Positions 10,221 to 19,156 of a stretch of DNA of 64,000 nucleotides are shown piece by piece. The notes below the pieces were generated by a model. That model saw nothing but the letters and a program-made list of their open reading frames with translations, searched no databases and was not told the origin of the DNA. The DNA is taken from assembly GCA_018798825.1 (NCBI GenBank), contig CP076356.1:682001-746000 (forward strand), given 5' to 3'. How positions within the stretch are numbered: position 1 is the first letter of the stretch; each line of letters opens with the position of its first letter. This DNA is from Ochrobactrum sp. BTU1 (GTDB taxonomy: Bacteria > Pseudomonadota > Alphaproteobacteria > Rhizobiales > Rhizobiaceae). Both the position numbers and the translations under genes were made by a program.

Positions 10221-10967
10221 TTACCAGCTTTTTTGAAGGAGGTCGCCAGATGCAGTGCAAGCAAAGAACCCTGCTGTGGGCCCGTATGCGTGCGTCGTTG
10301 CTAGAGCTACGGCAGGTCGAGCGCCCACTTCAGGCGAATGCCCAGCTCCGTTTCCTGTCATGTCTGTCGAGGTTAAGCCGGGATCGACTGCGTTTACCTT
10401 GATCCCTTCCCGATCCAGTTCTTTTGCGAGCTTGACGGTCAACATATTCAATGCGGTCTTTGAGGCGCAGTACCCGCCAAAACCAACCGTCCATGTTTCG
10501 CTTCGCATGTCGAGAGCATCCGTCAACGAACTAAGGCCACTGCTCATCATCACGATCCGCGCTGCCTTGGATTTTCGCAACAAGGGTAAGAAGGCTTGAG
10601 TGACACGCATCACTCCGAATACGTTCGTGTCGAACATTCGCTGCATCTCATCAATTGACTCCTCAGCAAGTGAAGGTGGTTGGCCAAACATAAGTCCGGC
10701 GTTGTTTACCAATACGTCCAGATGACCTACCGCGCTCTCGACAGCTTTGACGGCTTCGGAAACGCTTTCAGCGTCAGTAACATCAAGTTGGACTGGACGA
10801 GCATCGATCCCGTCACCAAGCAGTTCGCGCGCTGCAATCTGACCGCGTGAAATGTCCCGACAACCCAGCCAAACGGTGTGTCCAGCTTTACCCAGCTGCC
10901 ACGCGATGGCATGGCCGATACCCTTGTTTGCTCCGGTGATGAGAGCGGTGAGCGAGGTGTGAGTCAT
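10221..10967 (-). CDS. short-chain dehydrogenase/reductase (SDR) family oxidoreductase
   Basis: Classical SDR, about 248 residues, a cytoplasmic NAD(P)-dependent oxidoreductase. Visible motifs are the cofactor loop TGANKGIG near residue 12, NNAG near residue 87, a catalytic serine in MMSSG and the YCASK catalytic Tyr/Lys near residue 170, then the DPGLTSTDM segment. I start at ATG 10967, preceded by AGGGA; an in-frame ATG six codons upstream lacks a site. It lies 54 bases downstream of the MarR gene on the same strand, so the pair is probably co-transcribed and MarR-controlled. Substrate unknown. Confidence 0.88.
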   Translation of the reverse strand: MTHTSLTALITGANKGIGHAIAWQLGKAGHTVWLGCRDISRGQIAARELLGDGIDARPVQLDVTDAESVSEAVKAVESAVGHLDVLVNNAGLMFGQPPSLAEESIDEMQRMFDTNVFGVMRVTQAFLPLLRKSKAARIVMMSSGLSSLTDALDMRSETWTVGFGGYCASKTALNMLTVKLAKELDREGIKVNAVDPGLTSTDMTGNGAGHSPEVGARPAVALATTHAYGPTAGFFACTASGDLLQKSW

Positions 10968-11021
10968 CGAAGTGTCCCTGGTCATTTCTATGGCAGAGAC
11001 ATACTACGAATTTCGTATTAT

Positions 11022-11456
11022 TCAAGTATCGTATTTAGCAATTTGCTGTGTCAGCCGTAAGAACTCGGCCTGGTCAGCGGGATCGAGCGCTTGAAGCATT
11101 GCTTTGCAAGAGGCCCGATATCCATCAATATAGCCTGTAACTGCTTGCTTTCCTTTTTCGGCGATGGACAGGGCGACCGACCTGCGATTCGTTTCGGGGC
11201 GCTGTCGTTCAATCATTTCCCGGCGTACCAGCCTGTCAGCCGAAGACGACATTGTCGTCAGTGCTACCTGAAGGTGGCGCGCGACATCTCCCAGGTTACA
11301 AGCGGGATGTTCATCTATGAAAAGGAGCGCCTGAATATCGAGGGCGTTGAGCGAGTTCTGCATCGCTGCCGCTGCCTCCAAGACCTTGAAACGACGGGTG
11401 AAGCGCTCAAAGGCAATGGCGAGTAGTTCGATTTGGTCAGATGTAGGTTGGGTCAT
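11022..11456 (-). CDS. MarR family transcriptional regulator
   Basis: 144-residue winged-helix regulator. The centre has the MarR DNA-binding region (LGDVARHLQVALTTMSSSADRLVRREMIERQRPETNRRSVALSIAEKG, residues about 55-105), with recognition helix and the arginine-rich wing tip. Flanking helices form the dimer interface. It precedes the SDR gene on the same strand, so it likely represses its own operon and responds to a small aromatic or oxidising ligand, as is common for the family; the ligand is inference. Confidence 0.9.
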   Translation of the reverse strand: MTQPTSDQIELLAIAFERFTRRFKVLEAAAAMQNSLNALDIQALLFIDEHPACNLGDVARHLQVALTTMSSSADRLVRREMIERQRPETNRRSVALSIAEKGKQAVTGYIDGYRASCKAMLQALDPADQAEFLRLTQQIAKYDT

Positions 11457-11952
11457 TTCTGCTATTAAGCATTTTCGCTCGTTGGATGTAAGTCATAGAC
11501 GTCGGAGCATGCACTCCTTGAAAGCGCGACCGTTACCTTGCCAAAACGCCGAAAAACAAAGTTTTTTATTCTTACCATTGGCGTCTACCAGAAAATGCGC
11601 GCGGCAAACGCTAGGTTCTCCTTAATAAGCTGGGCTGTGGTTCCGGCGCGGTCGCCACGTCATGGTGTTTCCTCTTTCGGACATTTAATTCAAAGTTAGC
11701 CAGAAATTCCATTCAACCCTTGCTGCTTCGACTTCCCGTGCCACTTCTCTTTCACTAAACGCTCTTTGACCAACCTCATGACTTACACCCAAAAATCTTC
11801 AAATACGGGTCATAAGCCTGAACTGCCGCCGATGTGATTGATGGCCAATTAAAACGATCAGCGCCTAAAACGGCATTATAGCTCGACCTGGATGGTGCAC
11901 TTGGGATAGCTTCTGCAAAAAATGCGAACTTCCAAATTCAGAAAGCACAAGG
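11457..11952. other. intergenic region between divergent MarR and LysR genes
   Basis: About 500 bases containing the promoters of the divergent MarR-SDR unit and the LysR gene of the tartrate locus. I see no convincing small gene, palindrome or repeat here. Confidence 0.5.
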
Positions 11953-12867
11953 ATGGACATCGATCTGCTTGAAGATTTCATAACCTTGGCTGATGAGTTG
12001 AACTTCTCAGCTGCAGCGACACGGCGCAATGTTACGCAGCCAGCCTTCAGCAGACGCATAAAAATGCTCGAGCAATGGCTTGGAGCACCTTTGCTGAGAA
12101 GGACTAGCCGTTCTGTTGCGCTTACCAATGCTGGTCGCATTTTCTATTTACGTGCCAGCGTTATCATCCGCGATATCAAACGTGCCCGCGAGGAAACGCG
12201 CGAAGCGGCTGGCAAGGCAGAGCGAAACTTATCGATCGCCTCCACTCACGCACTTTCATTTACATTCGTGCCACGATGGATGCTGCAAACCATTGGCCAT
12301 TCCAGCATCAACTCTGCAAGCCTGATCACCGACAGTTATGCCGAATGTGAAGCGTTACTATTGAGCGGAGACGCAGTTTTCCTGATCTGCCATCGCCGTC
12401 CCGAAACAAAAAACAAGCTGACGACGCGCCAGTTTATGTCCCAGACAATAAGCCAGGATGTGCTTGTCCCTCTCTCGGCTCCTGATGAAAATGGTGAACC
12501 ACGATGGAGCCTTGATCGAGCAACGGCAGACAGACCGATACCACAACTGAGCTATGCCTCGGCCTCTGGCCTTGGTCGTATTTTGGAAGAATATTGGTCG
12601 GAGAACAGATCGCGACCGGCTCTTCAGACCCAGTTTAGCTCTGACCTTGCTGCGACCTTGCTTGAGATGGTCAAGGAGGGTCAGGGTGTCGCCTGGGTGC
12701 CACTTTCATTGGCGGAACGTGATATAAAAGCCGGTCAACTGGCACGCGCTGGCGGCCATGAATTCGACATTCCGGTGGACATTACACTTATCCGCCCGAC
12801 CACACGTCTCAGCCTTCATGCAGAGCAGTTCTGGCAAAAGGCGGTAAACGCCCACTCGAAGGTCTGA
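11953..12867 (+). CDS. LysR family transcriptional regulator, probable regulator of the tartrate locus
   Basis: 304 residues with the standard N-terminal helix-turn-helix (FITLADELNFSAAATRRNVT, then QPAFSRRIKMLEQWLGAPLL) and a C-terminal effector domain. The gene is upstream of and co-directional with the DctA-like symporter and D-tartrate dehydratase genes, with a 156-base gap that contains two direct repeats (12898-12932). The likely effector is the transported dicarboxylate. Its own start follows AAGG closely. Confidence 0.88.
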   Translation: MDIDLLEDFITLADELNFSAAATRRNVTQPAFSRRIKMLEQWLGAPLLRRTSRSVALTNAGRIFYLRASVIIRDIKRAREETREAAGKAERNLSIASTHALSFTFVPRWMLQTIGHSSINSASLITDSYAECEALLLSGDAVFLICHRRPETKNKLTTRQFMSQTISQDVLVPLSAPDENGEPRWSLDRATADRPIPQLSYASASGLGRILEEYWSENRSRPALQTQFSSDLAATLLEMVKEGQGVAWVPLSLAERDIKAGQLARAGGHEFDIPVDITLIRPTTRLSLHAEQFWQKAVNAHSKV

Positions 12868-12897
12868 GACGGATATCGCAAATCTATCTATGCAAGA

Positions 12898-12932
12898 TTG
12901 GCATTGATCATGTGATAGTTGGCATTGGTCAT
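12898..12932. promoter_or_regulatory. direct repeat operator candidate upstream of the symporter gene
   Basis: TTGGCATTGATCAT at 12898-12911 recurs as TTGGCATTGGTCAT at 12919-12932, with 13 of 14 bases equal and starts 21 bases apart (two helical turns). It lies about 90-125 bases before the symporter ATG and directly behind the LysR gene, a plausible binding site for that regulator. Confidence 0.5.
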
Positions 12933-13023
12933 TTTCAGTTATCCGACGTTATGAATTTCCTCACATGAGAGACGTGCTGCCGGGAGTACGAAGGTAGCAG
13001 CTCTTCTTTATTGGGAGGAAATA

Positions 13024-14340
13024 ATGAGAAGACTGTTAAGTCAGCTCTATATCCAGGTTTTAATTGGAATTGTCATTGGCGGCCTGATCGGCTTCTTCTG
13101 GCCTGACATTGCGACCTCACTGCAACCATTTGCAACCGGCTTTATCAAACTCATCAAGATGCTGCTCGCACCGATCATTTTCGGAACTGTGGTCTTGGGT
13201 ATCGCGAAAATGGGCAATGTCCACGAAGTGGGCCGTATTGGAACCGTTGCGCTCATCTATTTCGAGATCGCATCCACGATTGCTCTGGTACTGGGCTTGA
13301 TTGTGGTTAATCTGATGCAACCAGGTGCGGGCATGAACATTGATGCCAGTCAGATCGATACATCATCAATTGCCGGGTATCAAAAGACTGCGGCCGAACA
13401 CGGCGGCGTCATTGATTTCTTTCTGGATATCATTCCACAAACCATTGTCGGTGCATTTGCTTCCGGCGCAATGTTGCAAGTCATTCTGATCGCGCTTCTG
13501 TTTGGGGTCGCCCTGGTACAGATCGGCGAGCGAGCGAAACCTTTCGTCGATGTGATCGATGTGTCGCTGCAGGCGCTTTTCCGTATCGTTGGAATGGTCA
13601 TGAAGCTCGCGCCATTGGGCGCCGGCGCTGGCGTTGCTTATACAATTGGCAAACACGGTATTGGGACAATCTGGTCACTCGGCCACCTGATGCTCGCGGT
13701 ATATCTGACATCCATCCTTTTTGTAGTTCTCGTCATCGGAACCGTGGCACGATGGTCAGGCTTTCCGCTTCTTCAGTTCTTCCGATACTTCAAAGATGAG
13801 ATCTTCATCACCCTGGCCACCTGTTCCACAGAAGCGGTACTGCCACGCATGATGGCCAAGCTGGAACGCCTTGGTGTCAGCAAACCCGTCGTCGGGCTGG
13901 TGCTGCCAACAGGCTATGCCTTCAACGCTGATGGCACCTGTATCTATCTGACAATGGCCGCAATTTTTATCGCGCAGGCCACCAATACCGATCTTAGCCT
14001 CTGGGGTCAGCTAGGTATCCTGGGCGTCTTGTTGCTCACTTCCAAAGGATCGGCAGGCGTCGCCGGAGCAGGCTTTGTCACTCTCGCCGCAACCCTCTCC
14101 ACCTTTCACACCGTACCCGTAGCTGGCTTGGTCCTGCTATTGGGCGTGGATCGCTTCATGAACGAAGCACGCGCTGTCGTGAACCTGATCGGAAATGGCG
14201 TTGCAACGATTGCAATCGCCAAATGGGAAGGAGAGCTGGATATGAACACGGTACGTCAGGTCATCGCCGAACAAAAAGGCCAAACCCCGCGGAAAATAAC
14301 CGCTCAGGCAGTGCCAGAAGCCACTCATCAGCATGCCTAG
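13024..14340 (+). CDS. dicarboxylate/cation symporter of the DctA/GltP (SDF) family
   Basis: 438-residue inner-membrane secondary transporter. The family hallmarks are present: KLIKMLLAPIIFGTVVLGIA near residue 45, the serine-containing hairpin region (LATCSTEAVLPRMM), TGYAFNADGTCIYLTMAAIF and the second hairpin LTSKGSAGVAGAGFV. Length and motif order match DctA (C4-dicarboxylates with H+ or Na+). GGGAGGA lies six bases before ATG 13024. The next gene is a D-tartrate dehydratase, so tartrate or a related hydroxy-dicarboxylate is the likely cargo rather than succinate or malate; this is inferred from context. Confidence 0.92.
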   Translation: MRRLLSQLYIQVLIGIVIGGLIGFFWPDIATSLQPFATGFIKLIKMLLAPIIFGTVVLGIAKMGNVHEVGRIGTVALIYFEIASTIALVLGLIVVNLMQPGAGMNIDASQIDTSSIAGYQKTAAEHGGVIDFFLDIIPQTIVGAFASGAMLQVILIALLFGVALVQIGERAKPFVDVIDVSLQALFRIVGMVMKLAPLGAGAGVAYTIGKHGIGTIWSLGHLMLAVYLTSILFVVLVIGTVARWSGFPLLQFFRYFKDEIFITLATCSTEAVLPRMMAKLERLGVSKPVVGLVLPTGYAFNADGTCIYLTMAAIFIAQATNTDLSLWGQLGILGVLLLTSKGSAGVAGAGFVTLAATLSTFHTVPVAGLVLLLGVDRFMNEARAVVNLIGNGVATIAIAKWEGELDMNTVRQVIAEQKGQTPRKITAQAVPEATHQHA

Positions 14341-14374
14341 CATGAAGAATAAAGTAGAATAGGAGACATATGTC

Positions 14375-15538
14375 ATGCGCATCATTGAAGTCCGTGAAGT
14401 GACTAAACCGATCTCTTCGCCGATCCGTAACGCGTATATCGACTTCAGCAAAATGACGGCAAGCCTCGTGGCAGTCGTTACTGATGTCGTCCGTGATGGC
14501 CGCCGGGTTGTGGGTTATGGATTTAACTCGAATGGTCGATATGGACAGGGCGGCCTCATCCGTGAACGTTTCCGGGATCGTATCCTGCAGGCAGACCCTG
14601 AAAGCCTGCTCAACGAAGCCGGCGATAATCTCGACCCACATAAAATCTGGGCCGCTATGATGGCCAATGAAAAGCCTGGCGGGCATGGCGAACGCTCGGT
14701 TGCAGTTGGTACAATCGACATGGCCGTGTGGGATGCAGTCGCAAAGATTGCTGGAAAGCCGCTTTTCCGCCTTCTCGCAGAAGCCAAGGGTGTGGAGGCG
14801 GACCCGCGTGTCTTCGTTTATGCGGCTGGCGGATATTATTATCCGGGCAAAGACGATTCTGCTCTGCGTAAAGAAATGCGCAGCTATCTCGACCGCGGAT
14901 ATAATGTCGTCAAAATGAAAATTGGCGGTGCATCCATCGACGAAGACAAGCGCCGTATCGAAGCCGTTCTTGAAGAAGTCGGAACAGAAGCCCGGCTGGC
15001 CGTTGATGCGAATGGTCGTTTCGATCTTGAAACCGGCATAGCGTATGCAAAAATGCTGCGTGAATACCCTTTGTTCTGGTACGAAGAAGTAGGCGATCCG
15101 CTCGATTACCAGCTTCAGGCCGCTCTCTCCGAATTCTATCCCGGTGCGATGGCAACCGGTGAAAACCTGTTCTCACATCAGGATGCGCGGAACCTCATCC
15201 GCTACGGCGGTATGCGCCCGGATCGGGACTGGCTACAGTTTGACTGCGCACTTTCTTATGGCCTTGTCGAATATCTTCGAACGCTTGATGTGCTCGATCA
15301 ACTGGGCTGGTCGCCTTCTCGTTGCATCCCTCATGGTGGCCATCAGATGTCCCTGAACATTGCAGCTGGGCTGGGGCTTGGCGGCAATGAGAGCTATCCT
15401 GACCTCTTCCAGCCTTATGGCGGTTTCCCGGATGGTGTGAAGGTCGAAGATGGCCACATCGTCATGCCTGACCTTCCAGGCATCGGCTTTGAAGGAAAAA
15501 CAGATCTGATCAAGGTCATGCGAGAACTAGCGGAATAA
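14375..15538 (+). CDS. D(-)-tartrate dehydratase-like enzyme, enolase superfamily
   Basis: 387-residue member of the mandelate-racemase group of the enolase superfamily, closest by eye to TarD of Bradyrhizobium, which dehydrates D-tartrate to oxaloacetate. Visible active-site elements are the KMK pair (Lys180/Lys182) on strand 2, metal ligands Asp211 (VDANG), Glu237 (WYEE) and Glu263 (TGEN), and His320 (IPHGGH). These positions are offset by two from the TarD residues I recall (K184, D213, E239, E265, H322). Start follows AGGAGA. Co-directional with the symporter 34 bases upstream and closed by a strong terminator, giving a two-gene uptake-and-dehydration unit. Confidence 0.88.
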   Translation: MRIIEVREVTKPISSPIRNAYIDFSKMTASLVAVVTDVVRDGRRVVGYGFNSNGRYGQGGLIRERFRDRILQADPESLLNEAGDNLDPHKIWAAMMANEKPGGHGERSVAVGTIDMAVWDAVAKIAGKPLFRLLAEAKGVEADPRVFVYAAGGYYYPGKDDSALRKEMRSYLDRGYNVVKMKIGGASIDEDKRRIEAVLEEVGTEARLAVDANGRFDLETGIAYAKMLREYPLFWYEEVGDPLDYQLQAALSEFYPGAMATGENLFSHQDARNLIRYGGMRPDRDWLQFDCALSYGLVEYLRTLDVLDQLGWSPSRCIPHGGHQMSLNIAAGLGLGGNESYPDLFQPYGGFPDGVKVEDGHIVMPDLPGIGFEGKTDLIKVMRELAE

Positions 15539-15546
15539 GCCTGAGT

Positions 15547-15571
15547 GGCGGGGTTTTGCCCCGCCTTTTTT
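15547..15571 (+). terminator. Rho-independent terminator after the tartrate dehydratase gene
   Basis: GGCGGGG (15547-15553) pairs perfectly with CCCCGCC (15559-15565) across a 5-base loop and is followed at once by six T residues. It starts 8 bases after the dehydratase stop. Confidence 0.95.
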
Positions 15572-15662
15572 GTTGGGCACTCTCAAACACTCACGGGAAA
15601 CTGTTTCAGACAGGGAGGGTTGGAGAACACAATATCGTAGTTTAATGGAGGAGGAACTGTAC

Positions 15663-16739
15663 ATGATACGCCATGTAAAACGTGGGGCCTTGCTGCTCAC
15701 AGCAATTCTTTTAATGACCTTTCAAGCGTCAAACCAAGTCATGGCTGAAAACTATCCTAAGCCGGTAGAGCACGACTACACGATCAAAAATTTTCGCTTC
15801 CATGATGGCAGTACCATGGATCTGAAAACGCACTACTTGACCATCGGCAACCCCGCTGGCGAAGCGGTACTGATTTTGCATGGCACCAATGGATCAGCCA
15901 AGAAGATGCTGAACAAGGGATTTTCGGAAGCTCTCTTTGGTCCCGGACAACCACTCGATGCCCAAAAGTACTTTCTGATATTGCCGGACTCCATCGGTGC
16001 GGGCGGGTCGCAAAAGCCCTCGGATGGATTACGCATGAGATTTCCGCATTACAATTATGACGATATGGTTGAAGCGCAATATCGGCTGGTCAAGGAAGGC
16101 CTCGGACTCAATCACTTGCGCCTCATTCTTGGACATTCAATGGGCGGGATGCATGTTTGGAACTGGGGAATTCGCTATCCGGATTTTGCGGATGCACTGG
16201 TCCCTATGGCGTCCCTTCCGGCACCGATGGCCGGACGAAACTGGATGATGCGCAGAATGCTTATTGATGCAATCACGACCGATCCCGCTTGGCAAAGCGG
16301 CAATTACGAGACCCAACCAGAAAATCTTCGTGTCGCTTCTGTCTGGTATGATCTTGCGACCAATGGTGGCAATACCCGACTGTGGCAAGCCGCCCCCACA
16401 AATGCGGAAGCCAGTACCTATGTCGACACAAAACTCGCTGAGGCAAAAATCACGGATGCAAATGACACACTTTATCAGTGGAACGCTTCTCAAGATTTCG
16501 ATCCATCAAAGGATCTTGAGAAAATCACCAGCTATCTTTTTGCGATCAACGCAGCTGATGATGAGCGCAATCCGGAAGAGCTCGGCCATCTGCAATCCGC
16601 AGTTGGTCGGATGCCACATGGCAGTTATCTGATAATCCCTGCGAGCAGTAAAACCCGCGGACATGCGACAACCAGTAATGTAGCGGAGCTATACAGCGAT
16701 GAACTTGGCAACTTTTTGAAAGAAGTTCCCAAGCGATAG
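15663..16739 (+). CDS. exported alpha/beta hydrolase (MetX-like fold)
   Basis: 358-residue alpha/beta hydrolase with an N-terminal signal peptide (RHVKRGALLLTAILLMTFQA ... MAEN), so probably periplasmic. The nucleophile elbow GHSMGG is near residue 160, an HGTNGS oxyanion region precedes it, and Asp (AADDE) and His (RGHATT) candidates follow in order. The overall pattern (LILGHSMGGMHVWNWG, GNPAGEAVLILHG) is like homoserine O-acetyltransferase-type hydrolases, but a secreted form is not a biosynthetic MetX. I start at ATG 15663, eight bases after GGAGGAGG. It has its own leader after the terminator and is convergent with the GMC operon. Substrate unknown. Confidence 0.85.
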   Translation: MIRHVKRGALLLTAILLMTFQASNQVMAENYPKPVEHDYTIKNFRFHDGSTMDLKTHYLTIGNPAGEAVLILHGTNGSAKKMLNKGFSEALFGPGQPLDAQKYFLILPDSIGAGGSQKPSDGLRMRFPHYNYDDMVEAQYRLVKEGLGLNHLRLILGHSMGGMHVWNWGIRYPDFADALVPMASLPAPMAGRNWMMRRMLIDAITTDPAWQSGNYETQPENLRVASVWYDLATNGGNTRLWQAAPTNAEASTYVDTKLAEAKITDANDTLYQWNASQDFDPSKDLEKITSYLFAINAADDERNPEELGHLQSAVGRMPHGSYLIIPASSKTRGHATTSNVAELYSDELGNFLKEVPKR

Positions 16740-16821
16740 AATATAACGTTCTGCTGTTGGTATCTTGGATACTGCCAACACATTGCACAGCTAGCCTGCG
16801 TGGCGGCCAGAAAGTTACCGT

Positions 16822-16857
16822 CCCGAATTGCTCTCAAATATTGATGAACAATTCGGG
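16822..16857. terminator. inverted repeat between convergent genes
   Basis: CCCGAATTG (16822-16830) and CAATTCGGG (16849-16857) are exact reverse complements with an 18-base spacer, between the hydrolase stop and the GMC stop. No T-tract follows, so terminator function is tentative. Confidence 0.4.
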
Positions 16858-16925
16858 GCCGCAATCGCATCCTTGCAAACGCAGGCTTCAGTAAAGTTAA
16901 CGTCTGCGTGCCGCTAACTTCCTGC

Positions 16926-18560
16926 TTAGATTTCCCTTATCAAAGTATCAGCGATGCGCACACTAAGCGCCGCACCTGTCAGCGTTGGATTTACGCAAGA
17001 CGAAGAAGGCATGACACTGGTGCCCGCAATGAACATGTTGCGATGATCATGCGTGCGGCAGTCGCGGTCCACCACCGAATTCTTTGGATCGTCGCCCATG
17101 ATTGTTGTGCCCATTATGTGCTGGCGGTTCTGCCATTTCACATCGGTGCTGACGATGTCTGCATCCAGAAGCTTGGCGATCTGATCAAAGTCCTGCAATG
17201 CGCGGTCGCGGCCTGCATTCCAGTAATCGGTCACGCTGTAATAGATTGACGGAACAGGAATACCCAGCGCATCAACCTTATCCGTGCTTGGGAGGACACG
17301 ATTTTCAGCCAAGGGCAAAGTTTCAAAATCCACTGCCCAGTTCAACGAGCGCGCCGAATTTCGGCGAATTTCGGCATCAAGCTTTGAACCAAGAACACCC
17401 TTTTTCAAAAGGCTCGCGGTTGTCTGACCCGTCGGAACGGTGTTCCGAACCTTGATCTTATAGCTTGGATAATTTTTGCGGAATTCACCATCGCGCTGAT
17501 TGAGATAAACAAGAAGCTGGGTTGGACCTTCACCTGGCCAGAAATCTTCCTTCGCCATCACATTCATGCTGATGCCGGTATGGTCCATCAGATTGCGACC
17601 AACCTGATCAGATGAATTCGCGATACCGTTGGGGAAACGATCAGACTTTGAAAGTAGCATGATCTTCGGAGATTCAATGCCATAAGCAGCCATCACGAAA
17701 TAACGTGCGGTGAGCTTATGCTCTGAACCATCCGAGCGCTTGTACCAGATTGCGGTGATCTTACCGCCATCATCAGCATCGATCTTCCAGACAACAGAAT
17801 TGTCCCGAATGATCGCGCCATGGCGTTCGGCTTCGTCGATATGCATCGAACCATCATATTTTGCAGCAATCGGACAAACCGGGTTGCAGTTATTGTTGCC
17901 ACCACAGGCCGGACGCTGGCCATAAGGGCGCGTTGCGCGGCCATTCGGCTCAAGGATCGGGTTAAAACCGCCCCTTGAGAGCTTTTCCGAAAGCTGAGTG
18001 AACATATAGCTCGGTTTCAGACCACGCATCGGATAAGGAATCGAACGCGGCGGATAGGCACTCCCCCCCTGCCCGCTTTCATCCTGACCATCGACGCCGC
18101 TGACACCGAGCTCCGTTTCAGCGCGAGCGTAAAATGGCTCGAGTTCATCATAGCTCACCGGCCAATCGCGACCATGGCCATAAAGCGACTTCAGGCGGAA
18201 GTCGTTTGGGATCATACGCCAAAGCGACGAACCGAAGTGCCATGTCGTACCGCCGACGACACGCAGGTATGAGGTGTTGTACTTCACTGGACCCACCTGC
18301 TGGAGATAATCACCATAGGTGGATGGTGCGTGTGGCAGGTTCGGAAACGGCGAGCCTGCGCCCTGCAACTTAGCATTGGCCAGCGAAAGCTTCACAGGAG
18401 CATTGCGGAAAGTCTCAACAATATCGCGGCGATCTACGCGCGGACCCGCTTCCAGCACGATCACTTTCTTACCAGCTTTTGCAAGGCTGCTGGCAATGAT
18501 CCCGCCCATTACGCCCGAACCGATAACGATCAGATCCGCATCATATGCGTCGTTTGCCAT
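16926..18560 (-). CDS. GMC family flavoprotein, large subunit of a membrane sugar/alcohol dehydrogenase
   Basis: 544-residue FAD enzyme of the glucose-methanol-choline family. The Rossmann motif VIGSGVMGGIIASSLAKAG is near residue 11 and ends in an acidic VLEAGP. A CGGNNNCNPVCP cysteine-rich stretch near residue 220 resembles the iron-sulfur-type cysteine cluster of gluconate/fructose/glucose dehydrogenase large subunits. The C-terminal active-site signatures are QHIMGT (His) and VNPTLT (Asn). I start at ATG 18560 after AGGAAGAG; the longer frame runs into the small-subunit gene. It is the last gene of a three-gene operon and has no signal peptide; in this family it is exported by piggy-backing on the Tat-targeted small subunit. 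Confidence 0.9.
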   Translation of the reverse strand: MANDAYDADLIVIGSGVMGGIIASSLAKAGKKVIVLEAGPRVDRRDIVETFRNAPVKLSLANAKLQGAGSPFPNLPHAPSTYGDYLQQVGPVKYNTSYLRVVGGTTWHFGSSLWRMIPNDFRLKSLYGHGRDWPVSYDELEPFYARAETELGVSGVDGQDESGQGGSAYPPRSIPYPMRGLKPSYMFTQLSEKLSRGGFNPILEPNGRATRPYGQRPACGGNNNCNPVCPIAAKYDGSMHIDEAERHGAIIRDNSVVWKIDADDGGKITAIWYKRSDGSEHKLTARYFVMAAYGIESPKIMLLSKSDRFPNGIANSSDQVGRNLMDHTGISMNVMAKEDFWPGEGPTQLLVYLNQRDGEFRKNYPSYKIKVRNTVPTGQTTASLLKKGVLGSKLDAEIRRNSARSLNWAVDFETLPLAENRVLPSTDKVDALGIPVPSIYYSVTDYWNAGRDRALQDFDQIAKLLDADIVSTDVKWQNRQHIMGTTIMGDDPKNSVVDRDCRTHDHRNMFIAGTSVMPSSSCVNPTLTGAALSVRIADTLIREI

Positions 18561-18573
18561 TTTTCTCTTCCTG

Positions 18574-19101
18574 TCAGATCTTGGTATCAGGTTTCGGACC
18601 CCAGGCGTCTGGGCCAGGTCCATAGGTTGGGATCGCCAGAATGCCTCGCGTCGGGCGGTACATCAGCGCTTCTCCGTAAGCTATAAGCTCTGCATCTTCC
18701 GGCTCACCGACCACGCCGAGATACCAGGCCGACACAATTTTGGTTGCGGTTTCCATCAGCTTTGCATCAACGGAAGGCAACTCAAGAAATGCGTCCATAT
18801 TTGCAGCATCACTCTGCTTAACGACCGAACCGAGCGCATTCATCTGCGCTACGAAACCGGAATTCCGCTTTTGCAGGGCCGCGAAATAGCGGCTACCCAA
18901 CACCGGATCGAGATTATGGCCGGTCAGAAACGTCGAGAGCTGCATGAAGTCTTGCTGCGTTGCATCGGCTGCAGCTGCAGGCAGCGGGCCGGCCAGAGCG
19001 GCTATGGCGCCGAGCGCTGCAAGTGCAACAGTTCCGCGCAAGACAGATCGGCGAGAGATTTGACGACCGAAAGCGGTGTCCAGAAAATTATCAACTGGCA
19101 T
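18574..19101 (-). CDS. Tat-exported small subunit of the GMC dehydrogenase (gluconate 2-dehydrogenase subunit 3/FdhC-like)
   Basis: 175 residues with a twin-arginine signal (RRSVLRG, residues about 16-22) and hydrophobic stretch, then the helical small-subunit domain ending in the family-typical SAWYLGVVG, GEALMYRPTRG and PTYGPGPDAWG segments. It acts as chaperone and Tat carrier for the FAD subunit. Start at ATG 19101, seven bases after AGGAGA. It lies 55 bases after the cytochrome gene stop and 13 bases before the flavoprotein start, as expected for co-translation. Confidence 0.88.
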   Translation of the reverse strand: MPVDNFLDTAFGRQISRRSVLRGTVALAALGAIAALAGPLPAAAADATQQDFMQLSTFLTGHNLDPVLGSRYFAALQKRNSGFVAQMNALGSVVKQSDAANMDAFLELPSVDAKLMETATKIVSAWYLGVVGEPEDAELIAYGEALMYRPTRGILAIPTYGPGPDAWGPKPDTKI

Positions 19102-19156
19102 TACTGGTCTCCTGAGGGAGTGCTCAATGCTATGGGCAAACAAAGAAAAAAGCCGA

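Noticed and set aside
15663..16739. metX homoserine O-acetyltransferase
   Set aside because: It carries a signal peptide and has no methionine-pathway context.
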